Shown: piece after piece, positions 46,712 through 58,670 of the stretch
Position numbering within the stretch: position 1 is the stretch's first letter
How the letters are laid out: every line of letters starts with the position of its first letter
Assembly (NCBI GenBank): GCA_000697665.1
Contig: KL197717.1
Location: 665,811-729,810, forward strand
Direction of reading: 5' to 3'
DNA: 64,000 nt
DNA from: Jaapia argillacea MUCL 33604
Lineage: Eukaryota > Basidiomycota > Agaricomycetes > Jaapiales > Jaapiaceae
Position numbers and translations under genes: made by a program
Notes under the pieces: model-generated
Told to the model about the DNA's origin: nothing
Databases searched by the model: none
What the model saw: only the letters and a program-made list of their open reading frames with translations

Positions 46712-47035
46712 ACGGCTCGCAGGAAAAGAATAAGCCAGTCCAAAGCCAGTGATTAAGTGTTGTGATATATATTATGTAGTGCCCGATGAAAGACAGTAAA
46801 AAATGAAGTCAACCAACGGAACTTCTTGAAGTGAGAGGTAACGGAGATGGGAAGACTACTGCCTCGCCATTAGTGTTCGAATTGCCTTCTAGAGGGCTTG
46901 CGGCCTGGATTGTCTTCGGAGGGGTCATGAATAAACCAGTCCAAAACCAGTCGGATTAAGTGCTGTGAGAGTGCCAGGTGAAAGCCACGGTAGTAAGTAA
47001 AAAATTAAGTTAACCAACAGAAGCGAGAACCTTGC
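46636..47035. repeat. Local tandem duplication, about 205 bp, private to copy 2
   Basis: ACGGAGATGGGAAGACTACT at 46636 recurs at 46841, and similarity continues to ACCAACrGAA at about 46815 and 47020. The unit covers the first codons of the DUF4246 pseudogene and its promoter. Tandem copy 1 has only one such unit. Confidence 0.75.
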
Positions 47036-48588
47036 GCTGCAGGCCGCCGACTGACCGATTGATGACTGGCGCGACGACTGACCTTCTGTATGTAGTACTG
47101 TAACAACTTTTCCAATAGCCGGTTGACCCACCACTGGCAAGCCAGCGCCTTCACCTTCGTGACTTGCCGCTCGCAGACACAAATCCATACTTTCTCGGGG
47201 ATTGCATCGATACGACTAAGTATACGGCGCAATCCCTGGTTGCCCCGTGCGACAGCTGGTTACACTAGTACTATGCCTACAAAATCAGCGAGTCCCACAA
47301 TTTCTGTCTCTTTGACCATCCGCACTTCTCGAGCAGAGGCTGTCCAGAGAACCCTTTGCCGACTCTGAAACCTCTCCAGTTGTACCAAATTCCTTGCCCT
47401 TAGACGGCTGTGCAACGCTCCTGTTCCGCATCCTTAGGTCGTTCTTGTCCTCCACCAGTCATGTGGTCACCTGCGACAGTCTTGGGTAGAACTAGTCTCC
47501 ACTCGTCGCTCGCTTCAAAGATGAATTCACAATATATTGTCAGTCAAAATCTTCTTTTGCTCCTTTTCCTCGCTTTCCCACCCGCACAGTGCACCCCGTC
47601 GCTCGGTTGTCCACAGAATTGTATTGCTGTGCCAAAATAGTGCCTTCCCTACGGGGAGAACCATTTACTCAACATCTCAAGTCATTTTGGTCGCTGGTCC
47701 CCAACTCGACGCCAATGGGCATCTCGGCCACAAACTCTATCTGCCAAGCTCTTCTCAAACTTCTGGTCAGCACTCCGCCTTTTCCCCCTTGAATATCGAA
47801 TCCATCTTCATTATCAACGTTCGGAGATTCACAACAGAGCAGGGGTGTTGACACTTTCGGACCGTATTTAGCGTCAACCCACGTCATCCGAGATTCCGAG
47901 CATCATACGGTGAGACATACTGGACTTTTCAGGCAGACTCATATGACCTATAATGCGAAGCATGCTGCACCGTACGTATCATTCGAAACGAGAGCAGCTC
48001 TGGAGTAGTGCTGTCTGGTTATCTGTGAGCACCTTCCTCGTGTTGGACGTCCAACCAAAATGACTCTATTTACCCTCCATTAACTCTTCCCGTCCACTGC
48101 ACATAATACATCCGCTATCAAGGAACTGGTCTGCAACAATGAGATCACGGCTTCGCAGAATTCACATTCCATTGCTTTGAATGGTGAGGTTGGCGTCTTC
48201 CTGGTCATCATTGTGCAAGGTGTTTGGGAAAACTGGCATGCTTTCTCGTTTGCTACTGGCAGCACCAAATGGTTTGACTTGGCGCCCCGCCCTGAGGTTC
48301 TCTGGTGGCGTTTGACGTTTCGGTAGCAATTCATCGGTTCATTCCGCCGTCCGTCCTTTCACTGAGGCCAAAGTGGCACCGGACTCACTAGTACCAGTCA
48401 CTGGGATAGCTGCAATGGTTCACTTATGTACACCTCTACGTCTTTTAACTCGACCTCGTTTTAAAAGAGCTAGTACTATCCTTCTGTTTGCCGCCACGTC
48501 AATCTGCTCTAAGATTCACTGACGACTTCAAGGATAACATCATCCAAGGACTTGTCTCCTGCTGCTGATCCACCTCATCGAGTCGGCA
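47036..48588. other. Spacer of tandem copy 2, possible secreted-protein remnant
   Basis: At 47521 a plus-strand ATG opens MNSQYIVSQNLLLLLFLAFP followed by PAQCTPSLGCPQNC, which looks like a signal peptide with cysteines, but stops after 39 codons. Later fragments (STSQVILVAGPQLDANGHLG; SAIKELVCNNEITASQNSHS; NGEVGVFLVIIVQGVWENWH) have matches in copy 1. A decayed or unresolved multi-exon gene is possible; I cannot assemble it. Confidence 0.35.
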
Positions 48589-50276
48589 ATGTCATCCATC
48601 CTCTCTCAAATCCAGGAGCACCCTGGCTCCTTTCTTGGTGCCTACTTGGCCGATCTTGTTCTTCAAGCTTTCCAAACGGGTTTACTGGTTGATCTCTCAT
48701 TAAAATTTTGGCGCCGGAGCCATAACGAGAGCGTTGGAACCAGAGTTCTTGTCGCCTATGTGATGTTTGTTGCATTGTGAGTTCATTTGCGTCGCATAGC
48801 CCTTATCCGCGTCGCTAATGGATACATTTTCGAAGATTTCAGATGGGCATTAGTTTCTACTCCACCTGGCGGGTCAGCGTTGTGCATTTTGGGGACTGGG
48901 TAGGATTTATTTGTTCATTGATGATATGGGTTGACGACGAGTATCGTCCACACCTAAAATTTCAGATGGTTCTTATTACACTTGTTTGGCCAGACAAACT
49001 TCAAGGTCTCATGGTAGGTGGCCGCTCACAATTTTTGTTGTCGCTTGGCATCTGATTTAGCAGACTGTTGCACTGTCATCCCCAGTCCAAGCGTTTTTGA
49101 TATGGCGATGTTGGATTGTGAGTACATCACGCGGTCGTCGTGGAACATGACTTACTCACCATCATGCCAAAGCTTACACGCAAAAGTTGGGTGGTCCTTG
49201 TACGCCGATCCACTTTCTCGCCACGGGTTTACCGGATCTAATCAACACTTCCAGATCCCACTGGTATCTATGCTTCTGGCATCTGTCATCTCTGCTCTCT
49301 ATGTGTCTGTTGGCATATTCACGATATGGTTCCCGACTCATGGACCTCCGATGACGAGTATCCCGGTGCGTCATGCTCGTTTGACAGGACCGTCATTTTC
49401 TGAGATCTCATAGGTCAATACACCTTGTCTGTCGTTTAACTTCCTTCCTTTTCCTTACCGCTGATTTCTCTGTGACGTCAGTTGTGCTAAGCTTAATTTT
49501 GACTGCTGGTATGTGATTCTTTGTGTCAAAATTTCCTGCGCACCGTTGAGAATGACCTCTCATCAGCGCTGGATTTCGCCATCACCACCACCCGCAAGTG
49601 ATCCATGATTGATTCCATATTCTGACTGACAATCAGCCAGTTTTGTTCTTTCTTTCTCGATCCCGATCTGATGTGTACAGCCGGAGGTTTGATCGGGTAC
49701 CCACTTCACCATTTTTCTCGGAGAACTCCCTTACCGTATTTTCAGGTGTTCCAGCGACTCATCATGCTATCGTGGGAAGCAGCAGTGGCCCCTTGTGGAT
49801 GTGCAATTATCGCAGCAGTCTTCTACGTGGTCTACGTATGTGGCTATATCTTACCGATAAATTTCCTAGGCCAACATCCACTTCTTTAGGGCAATGACAA
49901 CTTTTGGTATCTCTTTTTTCGAGCAATCCTAGGCAAACTTTATGCAATGTCCCTATTGATCACCTTGTGAGTTACTCTGCAAAGGATTCGTACAATTTGT
50001 TGAGTTGAAATCTTCAGAAATTCTCGAGCGAAGTTACGCAGAAAGCTGAGGTCTAGTGTTGTGGACCCGACCCTGAACCTCCATCCCATTGAAGTTCACG
50101 TCACTGTCAGTCTTCTCGTTGGTTTCCTCGTCCTGCTACATGATCCACTTATCTGTATAATGAAGGGGTCGGGTCGTGAGGCCGATGATACCACGGGGGC
50201 CGACTCGGGATCCTCCGCCACATCCACACCCCCACTAGAAATCGTTGTTCATCCAGAGGTGACTGAAAAACGATAG
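48589..50276 (+). CDS. DUF6534-type multi-pass membrane protein, copy 2
   Basis: The second tandem copy, with the same exon layout as 39712-41277. Exon 1 starts at 48589 (MSSILSQIQEHPGSFLGAYL), and the first intron starts GTGAGT and ends TTCGAAG. It continues FQMGISFYSTWRVSVVHFGD, then MVLITLVWPDKLQGLM, TVALSSPVQAFLIWRCW, TRKSWVVL and IPLVSMLLASVISALYVSVG. The last helix region ends in LYAMSLLITL, and the tail begins NSRAKLRRKLRSSVVDPTLN. This copy keeps a hydrophilic C-terminal tail (SGSSATSTPPLEIVVHPEVT) ending at 50276. Some middle exons are hard to place: the equivalent of copy 1 LTSALDFAITST has a stop-like TGA just after it, so minor damage cannot be excluded. Confidence 0.68.
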
Positions 50277-50637
50277 TGACGCCTATGCCCGTGTAGCAAA
50301 ATACTGGCCCGACAGCTGGTCCCGTGCCCTGTTTGTTGCGGTTATGCAATAGTTGTCACATGTCACTACTGCTGTACTTTGGATGGAGGTGGATCTGATT
50401 CCGTACGACAAGCACAGCTACGCACTTCCCTTGGAGTAAAAATCTGAGACAGCATGATGATGATGCCCACGGCATCCTGCCCAACCTTCATGTGTACGGA
50501 GTGAGAACGAAGAGCATATTTTTGCAGTATTAACGGAACGGACAGCAGGCGAAACCGCGACTCCGCCCAAGTCGTACCGGCAAAAGTCGCTGCTGGTTGG
50601 CGGTGGACTCCCTAAACGTCATTTTCGTAGAACAAGC

Positions 50638-52530
50638 CTATTCGTCAGAGTATTCATCTGAGTCTGAATAGTCGTCCTCATCGTCCTCATCGTCATCGAT
50701 CCTAAAAGGCCCAATCGTTCCTGATCATGAGCCAGATGAGATTGAAGTCGATTCTAGAGGATGAGACTCACCACCCCCGCCGATTGATGCGTCTCGGCTT
50801 CTCATATCGATCTAAGCTCAAGTCTTCCCTGTGAGCATCATAAACCCATGCACGAGACCCCCAACCATCCCAGTAATTGTCGACAACTCCTCGAATAAAG
50901 GCAGTTTCTTCTTCGGTGGCACGTTGTTCTCGACAATCAAGTAGTTTTAGGGTCCTAGTCCCACTTGGATGGGCTGCCTTCTTCTGCAAATACGAGATAA
51001 TGGTCTTGAAGGTCACCTTGGCGTTACGTCCGACGCAGAGCCGTTCCAGGCTGGGGCACAACTCGTGGAGGTGGCCAAGTAATAGCGCCTCCCCCAACCC
51101 CGTATAAGTTATGCTCAGCGTTTTGAGATGATCGCCGAATCTGGCAAGTTGGTCGACGAAGAGCTGTTCGTTCGGAGTAGCCAGGTTGTCATCCCAATGA
51201 AGGTAAAGGGGGTTGGCAACGATTAGAGCCTCGATTGCAGGGAGCTCAAGTCGCCGGAGTATCTCGAAGCTGTCAACCCCAAGGATGAGCTCTCGTAAAC
51301 CTGGGAGGACGATCGGAGGTGATTTAGGGTCGGCAGCTTCTCGGAATCCATGTCTAGGTGCCGTCGTCCACCCATCCATGATCATATCCACACGGGCATG
51401 GGCTTTGTCAACTACTCCGGGCTCGCAAGGTTCGTAGGTCAGAGGAGGACCTAGATGTTTCTGTTCGTACTTCTGTCGCACCTGAACAGCCCGAACGAGG
51501 CCGTGAAGTATTTTCCCGACATCTCCATCAGGGTCCAGTGGCGAAGATCGACCGATGCCGATATGGCACATCTTGAGACTGTCAAGTCGAGAAATGACTG
51601 GGATGGTCGTGTCTGTGGAGAAGCAATAATGGACGACCGCCCGCCCTCGGATAAGGAATTCGGCAAGACGGGGATTCCAACACGGCAGGATGGGTATAGC
51701 ATTATACCAACCGAAATCACAGGTATCCTCAGTGATGAGGTGAACCACGCGAGGTTGAATGTACGGACGGATGAGAAATCGTATAAGATATGTCATATCG
51801 AAGCCATGCCAGGGGCCTTGGGAGAAATATCTGAACTCCTCCAGGTTGTGAACGACGCCCTTTTTGGTGTACTTGTCGATAGCGTGGAGGATCGTCTGGA
51901 AGGTAGACTTCCTGTCGTTTCGGGCACAGACGCGTTTCGGACGAGCTTCCGGTTTGTCCCAGTCGAAAGTCATGTCCAAGTCGATGTGGGTTAAACCAGA
52001 AACTCCTGCCCGCTGTACAAAGGCTGCAGCTTTCAGGCCCGGATTTTTGTCGAATTTGCTGACTTTGAGACGTCGCCAAAATTTGGGGGTCGATATGATC
52101 GTGTTGCGCCACGATTGGCACACTCGAGATACAAAGAAGAGATCGGAACCTCCAGGTTCAAACAGACCACAAACGAGTACCAAAATGTCAGAGGGTAAGC
52201 GGTCGAAGCCGCAGCGGAGGCGTTTCTGGAACAGACTCGTCAAAGACTCGACGCATTTAAAGCAAGAAGTCTCACTAGAGCCAAAGATTCCTTCCGTTGC
52301 TCCGCAATCTCCTCAGCAAGAGCCTTTGCTACCTGCTAGGTGTGAGTTGTTGGCATTATGAAAGGAAAACGGCGCCCAACATTCGAATCCTGCCCGCGGA
52401 CCATGTCCAACGCAGTCTCAAGAAAGCCGATGGCTACGTCTTGACTACCGACGCGACGAAGCAAGCGTGAAACTTCAAGCAATTTCTCGGCTTGGATTAG
52501 CTGGCGATTCCGGTTAAAACTGGCAGTCAT
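50638..52530 (-). CDS. F-box protein with N-terminal helical exon and acidic tail (intact tandem copy 2)
   Basis: Putative SCF substrate adaptor of about 550 residues. Exon 1 starts at 52530 (MTASFNRNRQLIQAEKLLEV) and ends DMVRGQDSN. Exon 2 is a short helical or coiled-coil piece (VAKALAEEIAEQRKESLAL). An intron then leads to KRLRCGFDRLPSDILVLVCG with FFVSRVCQSWRNTIIST, a standard F-box. The long exon continues with leucine-rich segments (LPGLRELILGVDSFEILRRL; HELCPSLERLCVGRNAKVTF). After RINRRGG an intron (GTGAGT...GATCAG, about 50718-50773) joins an acidic tail, TIGPFRIDDDEDDEDDYSDS followed by DEYSDE, ending at 50638. Only this copy of the tandem pair is intact. Confidence 0.78.
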
Positions 52531-52877
52531 CCACCTCAGGAATAAAAACTAACTTGATTAGATTCCCCTTGCTCCAATGTAGCATATTCAGACGTCAATC
52601 TCTTCAATGAGAGAACTAGTTGTTCGATCTGGAGGACTGCACTAGTCAAATGACTGGTCAGCCCGACCATGGTGCACTAGTTGGGGGGCGAGTTTGGAGT
52701 AAGGTAGCTAGGCAAATTACAAGAAAATTTGCAGTGCATGGAATGCGAGGCTGGAGGCATGTCGGTCACGTGGGTGCCGCGCGCCTATCCCTGTCGTCCT
52801 CGGCTGGGCCATTCCTAGTTGTACACGACCATCCCTTCCGCAAGCTGGAGCTTCACCTTTCTCTCTACTAATCAGTC
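52531..52877. other. Intergenic between divergent genes
   Basis: About 350 bp upstream of both the F-box gene and the unknown gene at 52878. No feature recognised beyond expected promoter function. Confidence 0.35.
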
Positions 52878-55582
52878 ATGCCTAGGGGAAGAACCCCTTT
52901 TTTATCCGTCGAGTTTGATGATCCTACCGACCTCAATCTGTTTCTCAGCTCTGGTTTGGTTGAATCTGATGATGATAGTGACGATACAGTCTCTGATATT
53001 GATGGCCCTGGGCGCACTGTGGATAACCTAATATCCAGAGTAGGTCGGAAACTTGACAACTTACGCGACAGAACCTTTCCACCGTCAGATAGGCGGATCG
53101 AGCAGCCTGCACGGGTGTTGCTTCCTCGACCCCTCGAAAATATTGATGCATTCCGTAGCCTTATGAATCGCCGGTCACTTGAGACCTTGAGCCAGAGCGA
53201 TGGAACTGCTTCCGATCTGATTGGACCTGGGCGTACTCTGGGGAAGGCCTTCGCAGGAGTTGGAGGGAAAGTTGAAGAGGTACTTGGCCACGTCGGTGCC
53301 CGGTTAGGTTCAGGCCCCAATGCCATCATGGATCGCATTGTCACCCTCCTTGATGCTCTTCAGCGGGGGCCCAGCGGCTCCTTCGATGCCCCACATCGTT
53401 CGTCCGCTCTCTTTCGTGCCCCCCGACCACCCCATGTTCTTGTGGATGGTATTGTCCGTCGGTTTGCCCGCGACCCTAGTGTCGAATATTCTGAGATGTT
53501 GCTGGCAAGTTCGAATTTCAATGAGCAGTGCGAGCGACTGGTGCGTTTTCTGCGGTACGGAGCTGCCTTCTTTATGTATTCACATCTTTGGTTGAACGGG
53601 TGATTGCATCAGGCATGAAAAATCCAACACACAAACCCTTGCTGTAGTCGCTATATCTGCCATTGTCGCGGCCTACCCAGAGTCTCAAACGCTTTTCGAA
53701 GGATTTGGAGTCATCCAGGCACTGCGGGAGGCGTGTAACAAATGTTATATGCTCCCTAAGATGCACCGCGATCGACAGCTGCTCCTTGCGCCCTCTCGGA
53801 GAGCACTCTTGCTTTTCGCTGAGTCTGACGTCCTGAATGTCATCAAGGAGGTGGATGCCCTTCCAGAAGATGTTGAACAGTTTCCCGATCGTTTCGATTC
53901 TTTAATGTCCATTCTGATGAGACATACGGCGTGAGTTCTTCCCTTCACTTTCTGCTTGTGCTGACTACCTTGGCTTGATATACAGTGGTAACGATCGGGA
54001 TAAGGGACTTGCAGCCGGTCGTGGTCTGATCAATGTTAGTGGTAGATTTTTCTGGGCCCTTCCTTCAATTCCGCGTCACATCATGGAATACTGGGCTAAA
54101 TCGGCAGCTCACGCTGATCCCCTCGTTGGCAACACCTTCTTCACTCTGATCGACATTGTGCGCGCCTCTCTGGAGCCCGAGTTTTTCTGGTCCCACTTTG
54201 TCGTGCCGGTACTGCGAGGGTACGGCCGCACCGCCGCAGGTTAGTGAATCATATATCGAGCGTTGTCTCTAAAACACATTGTAATTTTGGGTTCGCTATC
54301 AGATGCAATCAGATGCAATCACACGACTGCCTCGTCGATTGAGAGAATTGATTGAGAGTGTCCCCCGCGATGCCACTTCTGACTGGTATGCGATGAAGAT
54401 GACAAATGAGACTCGAATGGAGCTTCAAAGCTTGCTGCACGGTTACCCAGAAACTTCCACCATCGAGTCGTATTTGCTTCCGAGCCTCAAGATGGTGACA
54501 TCACCATTTTATCAACTGTGGGGTGCTTTTTGTCGAGAATGGTACTCTCCGATATACGAACTTTGGCGGCCGGGTAACTCGGATATGTTTTTTCTTCGGA
54601 TTATCCCAAAAAGAAGACGAAGAAAAATGTGCAAGGCCTTGGTGAATTTATCAATGCAGTTCGTTCCCCAATCTCCAACCTGTGTCAATGTTCATAACTT
54701 CATGCAGGGACGACTGTTCAACAGACCAAGTCATTCAAGTTGTGGAACAAGATTTGGGCTGTCTGAGAGAGACTTTACAGATTTTGACCCGTCGTATTGC
54801 TACCAGTGTCGGCAACCTTGACCAACAAACCAACCAGAAATTGGGATCGCTTATCCAAGCCCTTTCCGAGAAATCGGAAAGTGCTAAGAATCCTCCGATG
54901 CTCGATCACATGCACCATAGCATCTTCCGTAAATACTGTACGGGCATTGCACGCAGTGTTTGCCCCGTGAACGGCATACTTACCGACCCTGAACCGACTT
55001 TCAAGGTGTGTCGTCGACAGAAAAATGACAACTCGTAGCTCATGGTTAAGCCAGGCATATGCGGTTCGCGGCCCATTCCGCGAATTCTCGAACTCTGGTA
55101 TTGACGAGGCAGGGCCGAATGAAGAAAAGCTATTGGCTGACATTGATGACCTCCGATGGGTTCCTGCCTTAGAGTTGGACGAGTTTCGAGCGCAATACGA
55201 CCCTATCGTCGTCACGGCGAACAGTGAAGCAAAGGAATATGTTGGATGTATGGTTGACAGGAGCAGGAATATCTTCCGTCTCTTCTCGGTTGCAGCGGAC
55301 CTAGGAATCGACGAGCCTGTGACGAGGTTTGTAACCGGTCCGCTGTACATTCTTGCTGTCCGCATTCCTGGAGATGGACGTACTGCTCAAGTCTATTGGT
55401 ATAATTGGTCAGTACTACCTGGTGGATCTTCTGGCGACTTCGCTCACCGAGGATAATTTATACTCTGCAGGACAACCACGAAGATAGTTCATGCCATCTC
55501 ACTCGAATCAACCCCTACACCCGAATGGCTACAACGGTGTGGTTTGTCGACGTCTCCCATGCTCAGCATGATGGAAATTTGA
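52878..55582 (+). CDS. Unrecognised multi-exon protein with internal GPGRT repeat
   Basis: Exon 1 (ATG 52878, MPRGRTPFLSVEFDDPTDLN) runs to ERLVRFLR at about 53544. An intron (GTACGG... to GCATCAG) joins HEKSNTQTLAVVAISAIVAA. Next comes MSILMRHTA, an intron, then GNDRDKGLAAGRGLINVSGR, and YGRTAA joins DAITRLPRRLRELIESV. Further on, an exon beginning DDCSTDQVIQVVEQDLGCLR is predicted coiled coil. The last part (LELDEFRAQYDPIVVTANSE; GPLYILAVRIPGDGRTAQVY) ends LSMMEI at 55582. Two similar N-terminal pieces, SDIDGPGRTVDNLISRVGRK and SDLIGPGRTLGKAFAGVGGK, suggest an internal duplication. The middle is helical and armadillo-like in feel, and I recognise no family. The introns between 54530 and 54720 are unresolved, and it could be two genes. 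Confidence 0.55.
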
Positions 55583-57732
55583 GTAGCTTGTCAACTCGCT
55601 GGGGAGTCTGAGCCTGAGATCGGTTATCGTTAGGGGATATTCAGATGTTGTTCTGTGAACATGTTTAGACAATCTGGCAAGTAGGTCGAATCTCGCTCTT
55701 TTGAATATTGTTGAACAGTGTATCTCGAGGATCCATCGGGACTCTATCCAAGCTCATCCCCAACGAGCAATGATTCAGTCGTGAATCTGTGCTCGCTATT
55801 ATTTTTAAGGCACTAATGATTATCTCATATACTTACCTCAGGTTACATTGCGTTCATGGAGCATGGGGGGAGCGACGGCGTGTATCACAATTTTACAGTA
55901 TCATATACAATTTACATCCAAGACTTGCAGGAGTCAAATGATAAGGAGGCGAAACAAGGAAGCATCAAACAACAGATAACAAAAATCCTGAACCGTTTGG
56001 GAAGGATAATGGATACTCGGGGACTTAAGCGGAGGTGAGCAACTGCGCGGATCGTATCGAGTCACAGATGAGGAGGAGACGCAAGAAACACACTTCCCAG
56101 CCTAGATATTATTGTAACTCCCTAAGTTCAATGACAGTTGTTAGTGAATGGGGAGTGATGAGTATAAGAACGAAGCGTACAAATTCGAGCCTCCCAATCT
56201 CCACTTCCCGTCGCCAATAATGAACTCACGGGACTCAAGTCAACTGAGATTACTGTAGAAGCAAGGCAGTTCCAATAAGCGCCCAACAAGCCGGAGGAAT
56301 AAAGATCGCGACAAACCAGAATTCTTATGTCCCTGCACCATACATTGCCATGAAGCGGTTTTCGCATCCCAAAACTGGACACTGCGATCCTTCGAACCAG
56401 ATACTACCCAGTTGGCGTCATGAGACACCGCAACGGATAGAACATAATCCTGGATAAAACAGCAGGTTGCGGTTGAGTCACGCGTAACCAAATCGCAGAG
56501 AACCATTGACGCACTGTATGTCCAGTGAAACTCATAGTACACAATCCTCCCTTATCACCCTTCCCATTCTTCACCAGCGACCCAGAGCCCGAAGCCCCAC
56601 CGCTGCCAATGCCCCCAACGTCCCAGTATCTCAACGTCTTATCCAAACTGCCGCTAACCAACTCGTTTCCATCTGGCATAAACTTGACCGAATAAACAGA
56701 ATCCTGGTGTCCTCGGAGCCTCTTCAAAAGCTGTCCAGTGTTGACATCCCAAATGCGAACGATGGCATCGAGGGAGCCAGCTGCCACGAGTTGACCGTTA
56801 GGTGAGATGACGACAGAAGTTACTCCGGCATCGGTAGCAGTCGCGTTTGGATTGGCGACAGAATTTGGTCCTCCTGAGCCATCGCTTTCTCCGTCATCGA
56901 TGCTCAGGATTTTACTGGTCCCGTCAACCATGTCCCATATCCTGGCAGTCCTATCGGCACTGCCACTAACGATCAACCGACCATCCTGAGAGAAGTCGAG
57001 CGAGTAGATTTCTTGTTGATGACCGTCGAAGATGTTGCGAATCTTTCGCTTTTCGATATCCCAAATCTGAGCGCAAAAGCCCTTAGGTAAGCCCTTTCTC
57101 AGGAGCAGAAGATCACACGTACGCGAATTTGTTTGTCCGCACCAGTAGCGAGGAACTTACCATCTGGACTGAAACAAACGCTTCGAATGTACAAATCTCT
57201 TTGCTTATCGGCGCTTTCGTCAGACAAGACGCTGAGCGGTAATCCAAAGAAATTTAGCCTGGCGGTGAAGTCGCGAACGTGAACCACCAACCATGTCTTG
57301 ATTCCAGTCTCAGCATCATATATCTGAGCCGTGTGGTTACAACCCGTCGCTAGGTACTTGCCATCGGCCGAGAATCTCACGCAACAAACCACGCTGTGTG
57401 GCAATCGTCGTCAGTCAATCACCCTCTTAACTCGAAAATCGACCGACCTCTCATGTGTTAACGTGTGTATCAACTCGACATCCAAAACCCTCTTCACTTT
57501 TGGATTAAAAACGGCAAACCAATCGCTTCCCTCCTTCTTCAACTCGGGGGGTATGTTGAGAGGGCTTGAGGGGCCCCCTGTTGTAGCCATCGGTCGCGCT
57601 TGGTCCCGATGGTTAATTGTTGGTGGGATTGGTGGAGAGAAGGGCTCTACGCGGAAAACTCAATAACCTGCGGAATCGATTGTGACTATCATAGGAGGAG
57701 CATAACTGAGTGATCAGTCTTGATTCGGTATA
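55557..57732. repeat. TUP1-region tandem duplication, copy 1
   Basis: Direct match to 58671-61025. It starts in the last codons of the gene at 52878-55582 (CTCAGCATGATGGAAATTTG in both) and ends inside the Arg/Asp-rich exon of TUP1 (rightmost shared bases TGATCAGTCTTGATTCGGT). The duplicated piece therefore carries only the 3' two-thirds of TUP1. Confidence 0.85.
56128..57590 (-). CDS. WD40-only TUP1 paralogue (N-terminus missing)
   Basis: The ATG at 57590 ([20 protein letters not shown]) aligns with an internal Met of full TUP1. It skips about 25 residues of the full gene's linker and lacks everything upstream, including the tetramerisation/Cyc8-binding helix. All propeller blades are present with clean splice sites: [140 protein letters not shown]. 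It ends [20 protein letters not shown] plus H at 56128. One codon (Glu in ATGAEDK) is lost in frame. No stops or frameshifts are seen. It could encode a propeller that competes with TUP1, or simply be a young, silent copy. Confidence 0.65.
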
Positions 57733-58670
57733 TTACGTTCTGTGGTAACGTTAACGTGCACCCCACCACCGGCTCTTTATGTAGACGAGATCTTCTGCCT
57801 CCTACCCTTTGCAGCAACTTGACCCTCGACTCCGCCGTACTTCCCGTCGGGCCTTAGGGCGTGGCCATGCCCTCTCCAGGTTGTCGGCTAATCCCCGTTC
57901 TCGTGGTCCGCGTCATCTACCTCGTCGATCTCACCGAACAGCTCTCTTCGAGTCATCGATGGTACATGTGAGTTTCAAAGTCCTTGCATTCGACAAGGAG
58001 TAAACATCCTCACTGGTCCCTCTTTTCTGGTCTCCTCAACCCCACTCCTCTACCCTAAACTCTGGATAGAGGTTGATTGATCCCCCGGACCTCATCCCTG
58101 GTCTTCCCCCCCTGATTCAACTACTACCACGCATTTTCAAGTGCTCTGTCTCTGTCCCGGCCGATTGCATTGTTCTGCATCTGTCTCGGTGCCAACAATG
58201 TGTATCAGCGACGATTCCTTTCGGAGAGCAAAGCATCATTCTTTGTCAATGGTTATCAATGTCCCTCAACACTGCTCCTCTGTCAGGCCCACTGGATAAT
58301 GTCCTACCTTGTCCATGTATACCCGTTGTCAATCCGGTTGGTGCTTACGAGTGTCCCCTGGCCATGTCTGTTGTACTGTTGTCGTCATATAGATGAGACA
58401 ATATCATGAGTTTATCCATCATTCATTTGGGTGTATACACTTTTTGCCAAGCTGGCTTCCCATCGGAGCCATCAATTACTCACATTGTGATCTGACCAGG
58501 TTACTTAAACTCAGCTGGTCAAAGGCTGAGCAGCTGCGAGCAACGGGTGTGTTACACAGCTGATCTCATCTGCTTGCACAATATGATTAGGTTGGCTGAT
58601 CACGCTCCAACCAGGTTGCCAAATCCCACCTGCTCACACCCTCAGCAGCGGGCGTCTTCACGCAGTGATA
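57733..58670. other. Unique spacer between the TUP1 tandem copies
   Basis: About 940 bp not shared with the repeat units. Short frames such as RRTSRRALGRGHALSRLSAN (57809-58003) and MSYLVHVYPLSIRLVLTSVP (58170-58409) have no recognisable family. No gene supported. Confidence 0.4.

Larger units (their letters stand above)
44232..52320. repeat. Large tandem duplication, copy 2
   Basis: Direct-orientation partner of 35893-43476. It is longer by about 0.5 kb, partly through a private 205-bp tandem duplication at 46636-47035. It retains the full 5' end of the F-box gene, which copy 1 lost. Confidence 0.88.

Noticed and set aside
35893-52320. RIP-type mutation as the cause of decay in the duplicates
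   Set aside because: Lesions are mostly small indels and include transversions (for example GAG to TAG at about 27395); the copies do not show an evident flood of C-to-T changes. A formal dinucleotide index was not computed.
54700-54821. Zinc-finger ending (CGTRF...CYQC) of the unknown gene
   Set aside because: Another frame through the same bases gives a coherent coiled-coil exon preceded by a proper acceptor, so the cysteine pattern is probably a frame artefact.
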